Source: Cyanoderma ruficeps
Lineage: Eukaryota; Chordata; Aves; Passeriformes; Timaliidae
NCBI GenBank assembly: GCA_008694505.1
Contig: VZDJ01000101.1
Span: 62,001-126,000, forward strand
Length of the DNA: 64,000 bases
Direction of reading: 5' to 3'
The position numbers and the translations under genes were made by a program. The notes under the pieces are model-generated. The model was given only the letters and a program-made list of their open reading frames with translations. It was not told the origin of the DNA and ran no database searches. This document shows positions 11,843 to 25,804 of the stretch, one piece after another. The stretch's first letter is position 1; every line of letters begins with the position of its first letter.

Positions 11843-13705
11843 CTAAAAATAAAAGGTAAACATTTATTTTCTAATGACTACTTTTTCTTCTTCTAAGTAG
11901 TTGTTACATCTCAACTTGTTCATATTACTTTCAGGTTCTGCAGACAGGATAAATTTATGATTCAAGTGCAGGTGTGTTTCAAACAAAAGGTACTAATGTA
12001 GAGCAGTTCTCACACTTGATTAATTGACAAAACCAATACAGAACAGATGTGATTACGTGACATACACATGATTACACCTGTGTAACAACAGAATTCTCTA
12101 CTAATTATTTTCTTTCCAGTAATAACACAACATCTCTCTAAGAATAACTGCATACTGAGCAAATGTTGGATGCTTAACAGTTTCTCTACCTTTGTGAAAA
12201 TTTTTCAGTATCCATCACACCACCCCTCAGAAATTAAAAAGAACATGCAGAGCACTTAAGAGGCCATTCAGTATTCTAGTTTTTAAGGTGTAAGTTGGGA
12301 TGTGGAAAAAAAAACCAGGCAATTGTGAACTTTTAAAATCCATGGACCCCTCAGAGATTTCTATTGTATATGCAAATCTCTAGGCTTCTAACAACACACT
12401 TCACAACATCAACTTCGTGGGTCTGCAGTAAGAGTAGAGCGAAAGGGCACACCATGAAAACCTTTGTGCTAGACCACAGCCTGAGCTTCTCCTTCACAGA
12501 GGGCAGTACAGTAATAGGGACTGGGACCTCCCAAACCCACCACATTTTTGGGAGGGACTAGTCTCAACTACAATGCATGTTACCTGTTCTTTTCTCACCA
12601 TAATGCAACAAAGCATGCATTTGCTGGCATCCATTTGCCACCTTTTCAGTCCCCAAAATAATTCATGACTTCTCACTGGCCAATGAAAAACTTTCACAGA
12701 AAAATACAGTAAGCATGTGTTGCTGATTAACAACCACCACCACAATGACAGGCAGGACATATCCCTTTGCATTTTGTTTGGATGAACTCCCTGCATGAGG
12801 ACAACAAAACTGGCTGGGCTTTCATCACCCAGGAGATGAATTTACAAAAAGGGAACACAACTCCACTGGTCCCCAAGACCAATGAAAAGACTTCCAAAAG
12901 CCCACTCTTTCAAACTGAGGTTATTTCTCAGCTGGTGGAGCTTGCCTGAAGTATTTACACTCAATCATATCTGACCAGCCACCCAGTGAAGACAGCTTAA
13001 GTCCATTAAAGTGCAGCAATAACAAGACCTTCAGGCTGAGGACTGCCTGCAAATCTTTTACACCTGTGAAAAGCATGCCCCAAAATCCCACTATCAGGAT
13101 AGCTTTTTTTTGCCTCTTTTTAAAACTGGGGTCAGATGTATTCTTCTTCAAATTATATTTAGAAGTAAAGTAATTGCTCAAAAAAATGGTACTACAAGTA
13201 CATTTTCCAAGTTGAATTTTACTCTTCTTGGAAGTCAACTAGCCTTCTCATCAATGCTGAAATACAAATTATATATGCATTCATAATGTTGAAGTCATCA
13301 TCTATGAATTCTGCCCATGTCTAAAATAGTTCAGGAGAAGAAAATTCTTACTTATTTATCATGTTTTTTAAACAATAATTAGTACATTTAGAGAAAGGGG
13401 AAACTAAAAAAACTAAGAACTACAGCTTTGGGATTTTTTTAAAGGACAGTAACAGCTTTATATGGCAGGAAATGTCTTTGCCCCTAAGGTGGAAAAAGTC
13501 ATATATTAGTAGCATGTGAACTGAGCAGACTGATTTGTGCAGTGGTAGCAAATCATTTATTTTCTATACCTAGTCACCAACAAATCTAAGTGTATACTGA
13601 TGGCTGTACTTGGGATTGATTCTGAAATAAAGGAGTCTCCCATCATTCTGATACAATTATCAGAAAATTAATAGATGTTTAAAGTTCTATAGCTTCTCTA
13701 TTCAA

Positions 13706-13805
13706 GTTTGGTTGGTTGGTTTTGGGAAGGATTTGAGTTTGGGTTTTTTTTTATTATTTTTGTTGCTATGTTGGAAAGGGTGGGTTGTTGTTGTTGGTTT
13801 TTTGT
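13706..13805. repeat. G/T-rich low-complexity tract
   Basis: Repeated TTGGTTGGTTGG, GGGTTTTTTTTTATT and TTGTTGTTGTTGG units on the plus strand. The reverse complement resembles the A/C-rich tracts elsewhere in this intron. No coding content. Confidence 0.7.
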
Positions 13806-16800
13806 AAAGGTATCCCAGGATCATGTTCAGGGGGAAATCCAAACTAGTTCATGGAATAAGTTGTCTGGATGCTCACTGCAGCTTAAAAAAACAAGGGAAC
13901 AAACCAACTCACCCCAAGCTAAATTTGATATTGGAATACAGACTGAAATTCTGTATATACAAATATACATGTCTATCCCCTCATAAATTTTATAAATTCT
14001 GTTGTTTGCTTCCTAGAGCTTGTCAGTCAGAATCAGTTCTGCACTTATACTTTTTATTTGCACTACTAGCTATGGACTTCTTTCAAAAGCATGGATTTTT
14101 TCATATTTTAAAAAATACCTTAGCCTTAATGGTTGTCAGAGTATTCTGAGTTATAGTTAATTTATGACACCTCAGAACACAAAACTGAAAACCACCAGAA
14201 TAAACAGAACAGTGACACAGTCTGAATTTACTGTACTTAAATTCAGGCTCCTTTCAAGTTAAGCAGCTATTAAGCAGTTCTTGCTGAACTGAAAATGCAA
14301 TTTTATTGTTGAATAAAAAAGAGGACACATACAAAGAAAGTTTCCTTCTATTTCCTTCTGTTCCCTTCCCCTGTCCCCCCCTTTATGTTCAAAAAACCCC
14401 ATGGCTTTCAATTGAGTGGAGTCAAATTACCACTTAACTCGAGGGAAATCTTATAGAACACACACCCTGAGCTGCTTTTCATTTCTGATTCTGCCAAGAA
14501 AGCAAACAAGTTACTGCTGAGCTAAGACTCCTACTGGGCTAACAGCTGTCAAGTTACTTGGGTTTACACAGCTTCTTACTTTGATCCTTGATAGTATTGA
14601 TATATTTATCGTGATATTTAGTTATACTGCTATTTTTACTTAAAATCAACATTATTACAAGTCTCTCCCTGCTAACTGTTAAGAACAGTCATGTATTTCC
14701 ATCATTTAGGTATAATCATCAAAATGCAGCAAATATCATGGGTTTGAGTTTGAAGCCCAGACTCCAGTAATAGCAACCATGGTTTGCACTAACCCAAAAA
14801 TTCTAGTGGATGCTTTTCAACAGAGCCACAAGGAGAAAAACCATCTACCCACCGAGGATTTCAGGCTACACAGACCTGCCAATTTACATGAATTAAAAAC
14901 TTGGCTTAAGAAAAGGTTAATGAGTTTATTGGTTTATATATGTCAATCTTATGCTCCTGTTTCTTTTTGGAGATACAGAGAAACAAAATTGTATCACTAG
15001 AACAGCACTGACTGCTACAGCACCCCCTTACAGTGATCAGATGACATTATTTTTGTATCTGTTCATCAGTTTCTTCACATCTGTAGAATCAGTGGAAGTG
15101 ACAGATTCAATAATGAATGAGAACATGTTGTACAGTTGTGATAAAGTTCAAATAACTTTTCATAAATGATACTCAAAGCTCCTATCCTGTAATTCTTAAT
15201 TTAGGAACAGATTACAGAACCCTCACAAACAGAACTCAATGCTGGAAACATTCTGAATAGACATTTTCTTTAGAATTTAGAAAACAAAAATTAAATCTAA
15301 ATCTAGATAAATACGACTTCAGAGAACAGTTCACTGCTGGTCCACATGCAGACATTTTGCTGTGATATTTCTGCTACAGAACAAGCTGATCCCATTATAA
15401 GAAGCTAAGCAAAGCCATGGGGAACAATGGTGTGGGAGTAAAAGAGAGACTACAGCAGCATTTAGAAGCATGGCAAAACCCTGAGATTTTAGGAAATTTG
15501 GGGTGGGAATTAATAAAGAGATGCAGAAGATGGAAGACAAATGGCTTTTCACATACTTGCAATCTGTTAGAAGCACCTTAAATACAGTTTTGTAAAATGA
15601 AAAGACTAACTAAACATGGACAACTATTAGAAGAAGAACACACACAAACACGTCAAGTGTCACTACAGGATACAGAAAAAATCAGATAATCATAAGGGAT
15701 TTCTTTCCCTTAGCAGCAACAGTAAAGCAAAATAATTAGAAATCAAAAGACATGACAGTACCATCTTAAAAAGAAAATTGGTATCTTCAACAAACTATTG
15801 CATTCAAAAACACTTGAAAAATGAACTGTGAATAGTGATGCCTACAGAGAATTAGAAAACTAACAATTCTGTTGTAAAAACAATTCTAAAAATGAAAATT
15901 TGTGGAATAATATTAGAATTGAATTTCAAAGTAATTTCTTCATGCAATAAAAGCTCCTGTGTCCTAGGCAATCTCAGCCTTTCTACAGGAATAGGCTTCA
16001 GAGAGCAACACCAAGTTGTAACAGGAGTACTTTACCTATTCTGCTTGGTAGGTGCAACATGGGCATCTTGTGCAGAGCTTAGATGGCGCTTTCAGTCTAA
16101 GCTATGTAGCCCACTGGGGTGGGCTTGTCAAGCCTGTATCACTGAATCCTGCCAGAACTGAGCTACTAAAAAGGGACAGGTCAAAATTACTTTCTAGTGC
16201 TAACACAGCCTGTGAAACTATAGCCACCATTCCTTCCCTCTGACACAAAGCAAATGAGTAACACACATGGACTGGTAAGTAAGGTAATGCTTTGATGAAG
16301 ACAAATCTCTCTCCTAACAAAACTTGGGAAGATCTTTCCTCCTTAAGACTCTTGCTAAGTTGTTCAGAAACCTAACAGTTCATGCTTTTAATCTCAAAGA
16401 GTTCTCCAGCAGTATATTACAATAATGTAACTTCTTCAATGATGAAATGAAACTTTCAATCTTCTCCCAGAGTCATGAAACAATTTAGCTTTTTCACAAG
16501 GACTGAGAAGAAAGGGAGAACTACACACACTGCAGTCCTAGATACTAGAGAATACTGGATGTCAGAGGAAGAAGAATAATGAAATTAGGCCTTGCAGTAG
16601 CAAGGTATCCTCAAAACATAATCAAGAACAGACTGCAAAGACCTTATTTCACATATAATATTAGATATTTGTGCCAACATTTTCAGTCTTTCCCTAGGGT
16701 GTAAGAAAACACTTATTTCAGTAGCATCTGTAAATGGGACAAAAAAAAATATAAATCTTTCTCTTACATTTGTTGGAATCCAAATGGAATGTTTGGTTAT

Positions 16801-16862
16801 TTATAATTATTTAGCCAGTAACTGTTCCTTGCAAAATGTAATACCTCTAACTCTTACGAAGA

Positions 16863-16936
16863 CCAAAAAAACCAAACCAAACCAACAAAACCCTCCCAAA
16901 ACAAATAAAACAAAACCAAACCCAAAAAAACACCAC
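16863..16936. repeat. A/C-rich low-complexity tract
   Basis: Runs of CCAAACCAAACCAAC followed by AAAACAAATAAAACAAAACC. The plus strand is almost devoid of G and T. Confidence 0.75.
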
Positions 16937-19689
16937 TAGGAAAATGAGGCTTTTGACTCACTGCAATTAGATTGCTCTTCAGTCTATATGCAAGGATCCT
17001 TAGTGAAGGAGAAGAGCTGGGTTTTCTGTCTGCAATTTTAAATTAAAACCTGTGCATAACTGGATGCACATTGGTGTCATACCCTGAGCTATGGTGGGAA
17101 ACAAAGATCAAAGAAAAGCAGATCTCTGGGCAGTATGGAGATTTGAGCAAGAAGTCCACAACTTCCTTGAATTTGGTATCTTCCAAAGGATAAATTCCTC
17201 TCTGGTAAAGGTAACATCAAATAAAATTACATTTGAAATACTGATTTTTACTGACATCTCCAACTGATATCCATGCAATTATGTTGCTCACCGACAGCTT
17301 TTACACCAAGCTTAAGTTGTTGTAATAATTTGAAATATTAGGTCTAAGAGATCATGTGGTTCACTAAGTCTTGTCCTCTCCAGTCTAGCAAGCAATGCCA
17401 TAGTCACACAAAACTGAAGATCACTGGATACTTTCAACTATGAAGTATCCCAAGAAGAAATAACCTTTGAGACCTCTCAGGCTAGAATGTACACTGGGAA
17501 TTACTGCTGATGGCAAGCATCAATTGTAAGTTCCAAAAGCAAGGCTACTATCTTTGTCTTACGAAGAATTTTTAACACATATTTTTTAGTCTAGTATGTG
17601 AGAGAGGCACTGATTTTTTTTTTTTTACACATAAACAGTGAGAAAACCCCAAGAAAAAGCATAAAAGCTGAAACAGTTTATTTAATACATTGACTCAACA
17701 AAGATATTCTGATTATCTCCATAAAACTATCTCCTCCTGACTGGAATTGATTAGGATGGATCTTTTCTGAATCCCTGCTGAGACATTAGAAAACAATCTC
17801 AGAAGTACTACTGATAAGCCTAGCCATTTACAGGATGCAGAGGTACCTCATCGGAAAGGAACATCTATTCCCTACTGTTATCAGCAAGCAAAAATAACTG
17901 AAATATAACTCAAGAAATTTATTGTTATGCAGTCCAACTAAAACCAGGAAAGTGCAGAGATGCAGAAGATAATTTAAAATTATCTTCAGAAATAATGAAG
18001 ACCAAAGAAGGTAAGCATCTCAAAAAGCAAAGACAAGCTATGTACAAACCTTTCTTTCATAACTGTGAGTGATGAAAACAGCCATAGTTATTTTCTTTGT
18101 AAGACACACAAGGTGAGGTCAGGTACTTGCTTATTAAGGACCCATCTATAAAATGAACCCCATACAAAATATTATTCTTGCCTCCTCTGTTGACAATTAT
18201 TCATGTTAGCAGCTGGACAATATCAGTAACTATTTCTAGGATGAGTGTCAAAAATCACTATGAACCCAGCTAAAATGAGCTAAAACACACAAAGGAGGCA
18301 AATGCAGCTGACCCCAAATACATATTCTAGCTATCATATCGTGCTCTTGGCACTCACGGGCTGGCAGCACAGGCAGCACAGTCCAAGCTGCTATTCCAGT
18401 CAGAAACACAACCACATGAAAGCAACACAGGCAGACTATGCTAGACCACACTGACCAAAGCAGAGCTGAACAGAAAAGAGTGTATTTACTAGTCCCAGGT
18501 AAACTGATGAGGTGTACTTGACCACATCCTGTAAAAGATGAAAGAATAAGTCAGTAGTAAAAAGGGGGAGCAGAGCAGTCACACAGCTTTTGGTTTCCAC
18601 TACCCTCCACAACCATTTATTGAAGACTGACACTGCCACACAAGTTCTGTCTCGCTCGTCTTTCTTGGCGCAAGTAACACAAGTCACACGTAAATGGAGA
18701 ATGGTGCACAGATAGATATTCAAAGAAAAAGTTTGTGGTAACTGAACTTTAAGTTCCACTTCTACAGGAGGCTCAGCTGCCTATTAAAACACTGCGGTGT
18801 TTGTGCATCACTCCAGCCACAACCCATCTCTTAGTCCTATGTCACACAAAACCAACTGAAACATTTTTGTTCAACAGGTATTTTCCTGTAAGCTACAGAG
18901 CTAGTTAGAGAAAAAGCACCGTAAATTATTGCCAAAAATTATTTTTTACTCTAAACTGCAGGAAAAAACCCCCCTGGCCTTGTGGTAAGGTTTACAGTGT
19001 TTTCATCAGCAAAATCTTTCACAGGCACTCTTCAGAAATCTTGACTATAAATTCCTGTACAACACCAAGCTTGTGTAATCTCCCCAAAATTACACACTAT
19101 GGAGTATACACACTCTCATGAGTCACATTAGTTTATGTTAACAATCAAATGACATCACATTCTGTTTGTTTTCTCTTTCTGTATTCTTCAAACAGCACTA
19201 AATAATTCTATAAATACTTCCTGAAATTTTTGGTTTTGTATTTGCATTAAGATCTCTCACTTGCAGACAACTGTCATTTCAGCCCACACCTCAAGCCAAT
19301 GAAAGCTGGAGCATGTGCTCCACAAATACAAGCATTGCTCTTAGGCTACCCATAAGCAAATCTGCAATACATGGTCCTCCTTGTCACACATACCTTTTTA
19401 TTTCATTAAAGAAATTCTTAACAACCTTTTTATGTTTTAGGCTTATAATTTTCAGACAAGCAACAAGTTACTAGGGAGTGCTTCCTTACTACAGATGTCT
19501 TCCAAACTTCTGTTTAAGCTTTTGAAATGACTACACGGTGTGTGACAGTAACAGGAGGAGACAGAATCGCATGACCCAGGAAATAAACTGTGCTCTTAGT
19601 ATCTTACTAACTCTGCGTTCCAGATTTATGTGGCAAGTGGTTGCCAGAGGAGAGGTTACTGTGGGAAGAGGCCAGAGGCTGCCCTGTGC

Positions 19690-20320
19690 AGGACACAGCC
19701 TGACCCAAGACACACGGCAGAGCACAGCTGAGTCCCTCAGCCAAGCTGGGGACACTTCTGGGAGAAGATGTTTAAGAAAGGAACACCAGAGTGAGAGGAA
19801 AGTGGAGGAGGAACATCTCCATGCAATAGCAGATATCCCCTACAGCCCATGGACGATGCCATAGTGGAGCACAAGGATATTCCTGAAGGAACTAAAGTCC
19901 TTGGAGAACCCACATCAGAGCAGAGGAAAGACATGATGAGGAAGAAGGCAGAGACACCATTATGCACTGGCTACAATCTCCCTGCCGTTCTCCATGTGAG
20001 CCTGCATGGCAGGGGTAGGGTATGTAAGAAACAGAGCTGAGCCTGGGGGAAGGGGGAGGAAAGGTATGCTGTTTTGAGTTTGTTTCTCACAATCTGAATC
20101 GATTTTAGTTGGCAATAAATCAGCTATTTTTTTCACAGAGTTTGTTTTGTCTGCAATGGTAATTAATAAGAAATTTCCCTGTTGTTACCCCAACCTATTG
20201 TTTTTCTGTTTTTCCTATTTTACCCCACTGCATTACCAGACTGGGGGTGGTGAGTTGCTCAAGCAAGCAGCTGGGTGGGAATTTTGCTGTTGGCCAAGCC
20301 TGGCTCAGCACACACCACTT
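19690..20320 (+). mobile_element. Degraded LTR-like avian repeat
   Basis: The block has the order I know from a very common bird interspersed repeat that looks like a retroviral LTR. A purine-rich 5' half (AGCAGAGGAAAGACATGATG, GAAGGCAGAGACACC) comes first, then GAGCCTGGGGGAAGGGGG, then TTAGTTGGCAATAAAT with a polyadenylation signal at 20114-20119. After that come GAGTTTGTTTTGTCTGC and GGTAATTAATAAG, and finally an R/U5-like end (TTACCCCACTGC, CTGGGGGTGGTGAG, GGCCAAGCCTGGCTC). Many substitutions and small indels show it is old. No internal retroviral gene is attached, so it would be a solo LTR or fragment. The left border is uncertain, and the assignment to an LTR rather than another repeat class is from memory. 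Confidence 0.6.
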
Positions 20321-22733
20321 AACAGAAATGATCCTCTGGATGTCAACCTCTAAAACATACTATGTCAGACAGTAAAGGTAACAAAATAAAGCAAGTCTTA
20401 GTGTTAGCAGACTCCTTCCTGCTACCTTGTGATCCCTAACTGCACCAGAAAACTTCAGAGGGAGTTACAGCTGCAAATCTCTGCTTTAAGCCTTTGCTCA
20501 GAATAGAAGTTTCAGTCTATCCAATTTAACTTAATAAAAACAATATACAGCCTCAATCACCAAAGTAACAAAACCTTTCAATGCAACATTAATAAATGTA
20601 ACCACAAGCTTGACTAAAATAAAGTAGTCGTATTACCATAGCTTACACTGAATGATGTAATGGTATAAATATTGTCCGCTTGCTGTGTTAATACATAATT
20701 AAACAATGTGGGAGACAATACTATCCTTTACAACAAACCTATTTAAAAACATCTTAATGAATGATATGCCTGCTCCTGAGTCTTACAAAAAAGGTTGGGC
20801 ATGAAGGTGCAGAACATTCAAGACATTTCCATGTTGGGGAGAAACTACAGCAAGCATACAGCAAGCACAAAATGCACTAATCCATCAAAGCTTTTTAAGT
20901 TGAGACTGCACATACCTCAAATCCTTATTCATAGTTTTTCCTAAAGATTCTCATGTCAGGATCTCTCAAGCAGCTACACAAGGGAAACAATTTTCATCTG
21001 GCAACAGCACCAGTTGGTATGCCATGAACGCATCCTCAGCCAAACTCTATTCTGTAATGCAGTCAGAGATGGAGCAGCTCCATACATGACTTAGAGAAAT
21101 CACATTCTTGAAAACTGGTGGTTTGAATCCTGATTTATCTAACAGAATTGTAAATGCTGAGCAATTCTAAAGTTTTTATCACACACATACACAAAATGTT
21201 ACCACCTCCTTTTCCTTCACATAATTTTTAACCTTTACTTCAATTTAGCAGTTGTTCAATAATTACAATTATCATTAACAGATACTCAGGATTAACTAGA
21301 GAGGTACTGTGCAAGTGTAAATACAACAGTTCTAAACAGTGGAAACAACAGCAGCATTAGAAAAAAATTCAGATTACAGCAATTTTCAGGATTTTTAGAA
21401 CTTATTTGCCTTCACACTAAAGTGCACAGTATGGGGAAATCACACTACAGTAATGTTTTATTTTATTTTGCCTGTCAATATATTAGATAGCCTCCTTGCT
21501 TTACAAAAGACATGACAGTGTAAGAGTCTTATAGAAGAAAAAAAAAATCTTGAAACCAAAAGTAAATGAAACTAGCTCTTTTTAGACTTTCTCTATGGTA
21601 TTTTAAAAGAATCTATATTTTGGCTTTTTGCCTTCTACTGCTAATATAGACCTCAGTTGTCGGCCACACCCTCAGCTGTGGGTACTAATAAGCAGGGTCT
21701 TTACTGACTTGTTTCCAGGTGAACAAAGACCTTAACATCCACTAAAGCAAGACAGAAGTCAGTAGATGCTAAATGCAGGCACAGCATTTGTCATTCTTTA
21801 AATGTGATCTTTCAATGTTGTCTTCTTTTATATATTACAAAATATGTAAATGAATGCTCTCTCAGTAATATAGCCAATGCTACTGTTTTTTTCTACACAT
21901 TTTGCAATACTATTAAGTATCTTACTTTTTATTTTAGGGTTTCATTTGACATATTACTTTCTTTCCTCACCCTGAGTAAGGCATCCATCCCCTTCATTTC
22001 ATCTTCTGTAAAGTCTATTGTCTTTTGGCAGCACTTGAAGGGTTTCATGGCTATTTGCCTGCTCTAGGCCTTTGTTTCTGCAAAGAATGCCCAGACTTTG
22101 TAGCATCCTTATCTTAGGCTTGTTACCGTCATTAATTGAGAACACACACGCTGTTCTACTTCTTCACATCATTAGAACCACAAAATCTTTTTCTCTTTCA
22201 GTGCTACAGCAAAAAAATTTAAACATCTGAGCACTTTATAGAAAGTATGTATCCAAAGACTGCTTGCCTTGTGCAGACCACTTCATGTGGTTGTCTTGTA
22301 TATAACTCAACAACCCTCAGTGGCTGTAAAAACTGTGTTGACTGGATGCCTCACTTGCCAAGGCAATACATTTACTGCAATATCTGCATTCTTGAAGAAA
22401 TGTTTTGAAGTGTTCCTCAGAATTATCTGTCACAGATGTCGTGTCACCCAGGTCAAATACTCCTATTTTACAAGGTCATCTCACTGGCTATTATATTTTA
22501 AATTGCTGAAATTCCGTGCACAGCGCAACTAACAAGTGCCTACCTTTCTGCACTGAAAACAAAGGGTCTCCCTCAAAAAATCAGCCAGCAATCTAGTTTC
22601 ACATTTTAAGCTAATGTCACAAATATGCTTAGGACTACTGAATCTCTCCACTGCTCTGTTCCGACCTGAATTCTCTCTTATCACCGTTTCTCCCTTTCCC
22701 CAAATCTATGATAGCAGTGATACATAGGCATTG

Positions 22734-22990
22734 CCACAGAATCACAGAATTAGGTTGGAAAAGACCTCCTAGACCAAGTCCAACCTATGACCAAGCACCA
22801 TCATGTCAACTAAACCATGGCACTGAGTGCCACATCCAGTCTTTTCTTAAACACCTCCATGGACAGTGACTCCTCCACCACCCTAGGCAGCCCATTTCAA
22901 TGGCCAACCACCCCTCTTCCGTGAAGACAATTCCTCCTAATGTCCAACCAAAACCTCCCGTGGCTCAGCTTAAGACTACATCCTTTGTGA
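22734..22990 (-). mobile_element. CR1 LINE 3' fragment (antisense)
   Basis: The fragment begins with CACAGAATCACAGAATTAGG and TTGGAAAAGACC, the reverse complement of the CR1 3' tail. It continues through CCATGGCACTGAGTGCCACA, CACCTCCATGGACAGTGACT and CACCACCCTAGGCAGCCC. It breaks off after CAAAACCTCCCGTGGCTC. The copy is minus-strand and 5'-truncated. Confidence 0.92.
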
Positions 22991-23164
22991 CTGAGATGCC
23001 TCACAACTTTTTCAGTAAAAAAATAATATTTGAGCAATAATGGGAATGGTTTAGTCTAATAGCATTAATAAAGTTTGCATCAATAGCGAAATAACTGCAT
23101 TAAAGTACAAGGATACCTCCTCCCTAGGTTCTCAGTAGCCCTACTGCTGGTATCCAGTGAGCAC

Positions 23165-23260
23165 AGAAAATAACAAAAAACCAAATAAACCCCCCTAAAA
23201 ACCACTACCACAACATAACCCAACCAAAAAAAAAACCAAAAAAACAAAAAACCCCCACAC
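23165..23260. repeat. A/C-rich low-complexity tract
   Basis: AAACCAAATAAACCCCCC-type sequence followed by CCAACC and alternating A8-10 and CC units. Similar in kind to the tracts at 16.9 and 48.1 kb. Confidence 0.75.
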
Positions 23261-24344
23261 TCTGCATCAAGAGGTGGTGCAAAAAGATAAACAGAGATTT
23301 TAAAAAAACCACAGAGTGGGAGGTGTTGCTGTTGGGGGAGAACAGGGCCAATCTATGGACAGAAATCTCAATAACTGCAAGAACAAAGTGCTACCAGTTA
23401 AGCCCTTGACTCCTCACATATATTATTAAAGTGCATTTGTACAACTGATAGTGACTCTCTCACAAAACCTTAGTTACACATGATACAGAATAAAGACCTG
23501 GAATCTGCAAGTCAGAACAACATGCTGAATGATTCACTTGCATAATGCATATCCCATTTGTCATAGCAGATAGAAATTTATGCCGATGAAGCAGACAACA
23601 ACGCGTACAGAAAGGTTCATCATGGAGGCAGATGAATATCACTGTAGTAAACAGAGAGCATTCCCACCCCTGGAATTTTTATTGTGATGCTGAGTAGGTC
23701 ATATGTTAAAAAGGCAGAGGGAGCCTTTGTTACACTGAGACAGTTAAAATGGTTTAGAAAATGGCAAAGTAGTTCTGTGCTTAATTAAATTATTAACTTA
23801 GCACTGTAATAATACAGAAACTTAAGCCATAATAGTTTCTGTTGAAACTCCACAAAAGCTTAAAAAAAAAATCTAGTATTATCATTTTGTTTTTCATATA
23901 TAAGTTAGTATCACCACCACAGCTCAAACTTGCAGATAACTTAAAAAAAAATTATAAATACATTAGTACTACAAGGAAAAAAAGCCTCTCAGCATGAATG
24001 TGTAATTTGTATTGAATTTTTGACTGGGGATGATAAAAAAAGATTATGCCTACTCACTGAGTAATTGGTTAGAGTCACTAAGCACCTTGTGCTAATTGCT
24101 AGGGAAAATGAGAAAATATAGTATTTTATCACTTTATTGAAAATCATCTTAATGTTTCACACAAAGGAAAATACTTCTGGCATATTTTTACTCTTCTTAG
24201 TGATTGCAACTCTAGTGTTCTTCAAACAAAGAATTTATATGCAACACTGATGAACAGGTACTCCAGAACTCCCACAACAGATGAGGAAAAGATCAGAGGG
24301 GGACTAGTTAAAATTTGGCAACTCTGAAGATTGAAGATGCCCTC

Positions 24345-24413
24345 GTTCATTGCAAGAGGGTTAGACTAAATCACCTTTAAATGTCCCTTGCAAACCAAAA
24401 CATTCTATGGCTC
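24345..24413 (+). mobile_element. CR1 LINE 3'-tail remnant (sense)
   Basis: AGAGGGTTAGACTAAATCAC followed by CTTTAAATGTCCCTTGC, AAACCAAAACATTCTATGG is a decayed copy of the CR1 3' end (the usual form is GGTTGGACTAGATGATC...TCCCTTCCAACC...ATTCTATG). Only about 70 bases are clear. The sequence upstream to 24290 may be an older part. Confidence 0.75.
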
Positions 24414-25500
24414 TCTGAAGGTGAAAAACAAATTTGAATTGACCAGTAGACAGCACCTGACAGACTCTGCTGGTCTAGATCAAGATCATGATCTAAGGTC
24501 ATTTCTTGCTTGTCACAGGTCACAGAAGGACCAAAAGTCTATATCCAAATTTATGTTAGTACTTCCAAGGTTCTATAAGGCCATATTTCTCATTTGTTGC
24601 TTAGGTGTAGCTCATATTTCAGGTTAAACTTCTAATGATTTACTACAATTTGATAAACAATACAAAGAAGCAAGCCAATTAACAATAAGACACTGAATAA
24701 TGAAAGTTTGAGATACACGAAAGGTAAGTGTGTTGAAGATGAAAGCATCAATTTAATGAAGTTCAAGGTTGTTGCTAAGTCACAAAATTCCTATAGAAAA
24801 CTGCAAGACATTACCAGAACACACAGAACTAAAAAAAACATTAATGGTTCTTTTGTGGCATCATGATACAAAGGATTTGCTGTTACAAAAATAACATCAG
24901 CTCTTACATACCAGTTCTGAGAACAACTGTCTACCAAACACAAACTGACCAACATTTGGACTCGGCACAAGTGACATCTATCACGCTATTTAACCTTCTC
25001 AATCAAGATCAGCCCAAGCCAAAATGAGCAAACATGGCAAACAACCACCTTCAATTCAGCTACTGCTGTATGCTGTCCTTTGTGGTGAATACACACTCTC
25101 ATTTAAATCCAGCTCTATAAGAGCAACAACTGCACAAGTCACCTTGTGGTTGGAATGAATAATGTACTAGATTCCTTATGAACTTTAATCTAAAACCAGT
25201 TTTATGACAGCGCTGTATGTTCAGCATCTGCACACATCAACTTCAGCAAGCATATCAAAAGGTGAAATTATGAGTGAAGTTTGGCTGCAAATAGTACAGC
25301 TGAAGATTTACTTCCCATACCAGCATATGAGCAACTACATTATAAAGGTGCACTGATTCATTTGACCTAGAGGCAAAGTACTTCCTTGGTGGTCTTTTTT
25401 TCTCCCTAAATTTAAACGTCAAATTTATTTAATATTACGTATGAATTACTGTCGAAATATAAACATGTTTTAAATCACTACATTTGAAAGGAGATTTTAA

Positions 25501-25517
25501 ATATATATATATATATA
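25501..25517. repeat. (TA)n microsatellite
   Basis: Eight AT dinucleotides in a row in AT-rich intron sequence. Confidence 0.9.
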
Positions 25518-25786
25518 AAAGCATATTTGAACCTAGCATATATAACCGTCCATTTAGATCTTTGAGTTTTCAGATTATAGTGAACTGAATGGAAAACATT
25601 TCAATGTTTAGATACTAGCTTCTTTCCCCCATCCATTTTTAACCTGACCAATACTTAAGAAGTGAAGTAACACACAGTTTTACAAATCTGGAAAATCATT
25701 ATACATGTTCCTCAGTTCTTAATTTTTGTCCTTTTATTTCTCTAAGAAAGACAAAAGAAAGAAAAAACCCAGAATACAGTATAAGG

Positions 25787-25804
25787 AAACAAACAAACAA
25801 ACAA
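25787..25804. repeat. (AAAC)n microsatellite
   Basis: Four perfect AAAC units. A similar short array lies at 38372-38395. Confidence 0.85.

Noticed and set aside
12351..12950. Cluster of open frames on both strands, suspected transposon remnant
   Set aside because: No terminal repeats, CR1 tail or recognisable protein motif. The higher GC content explains the longer frames.
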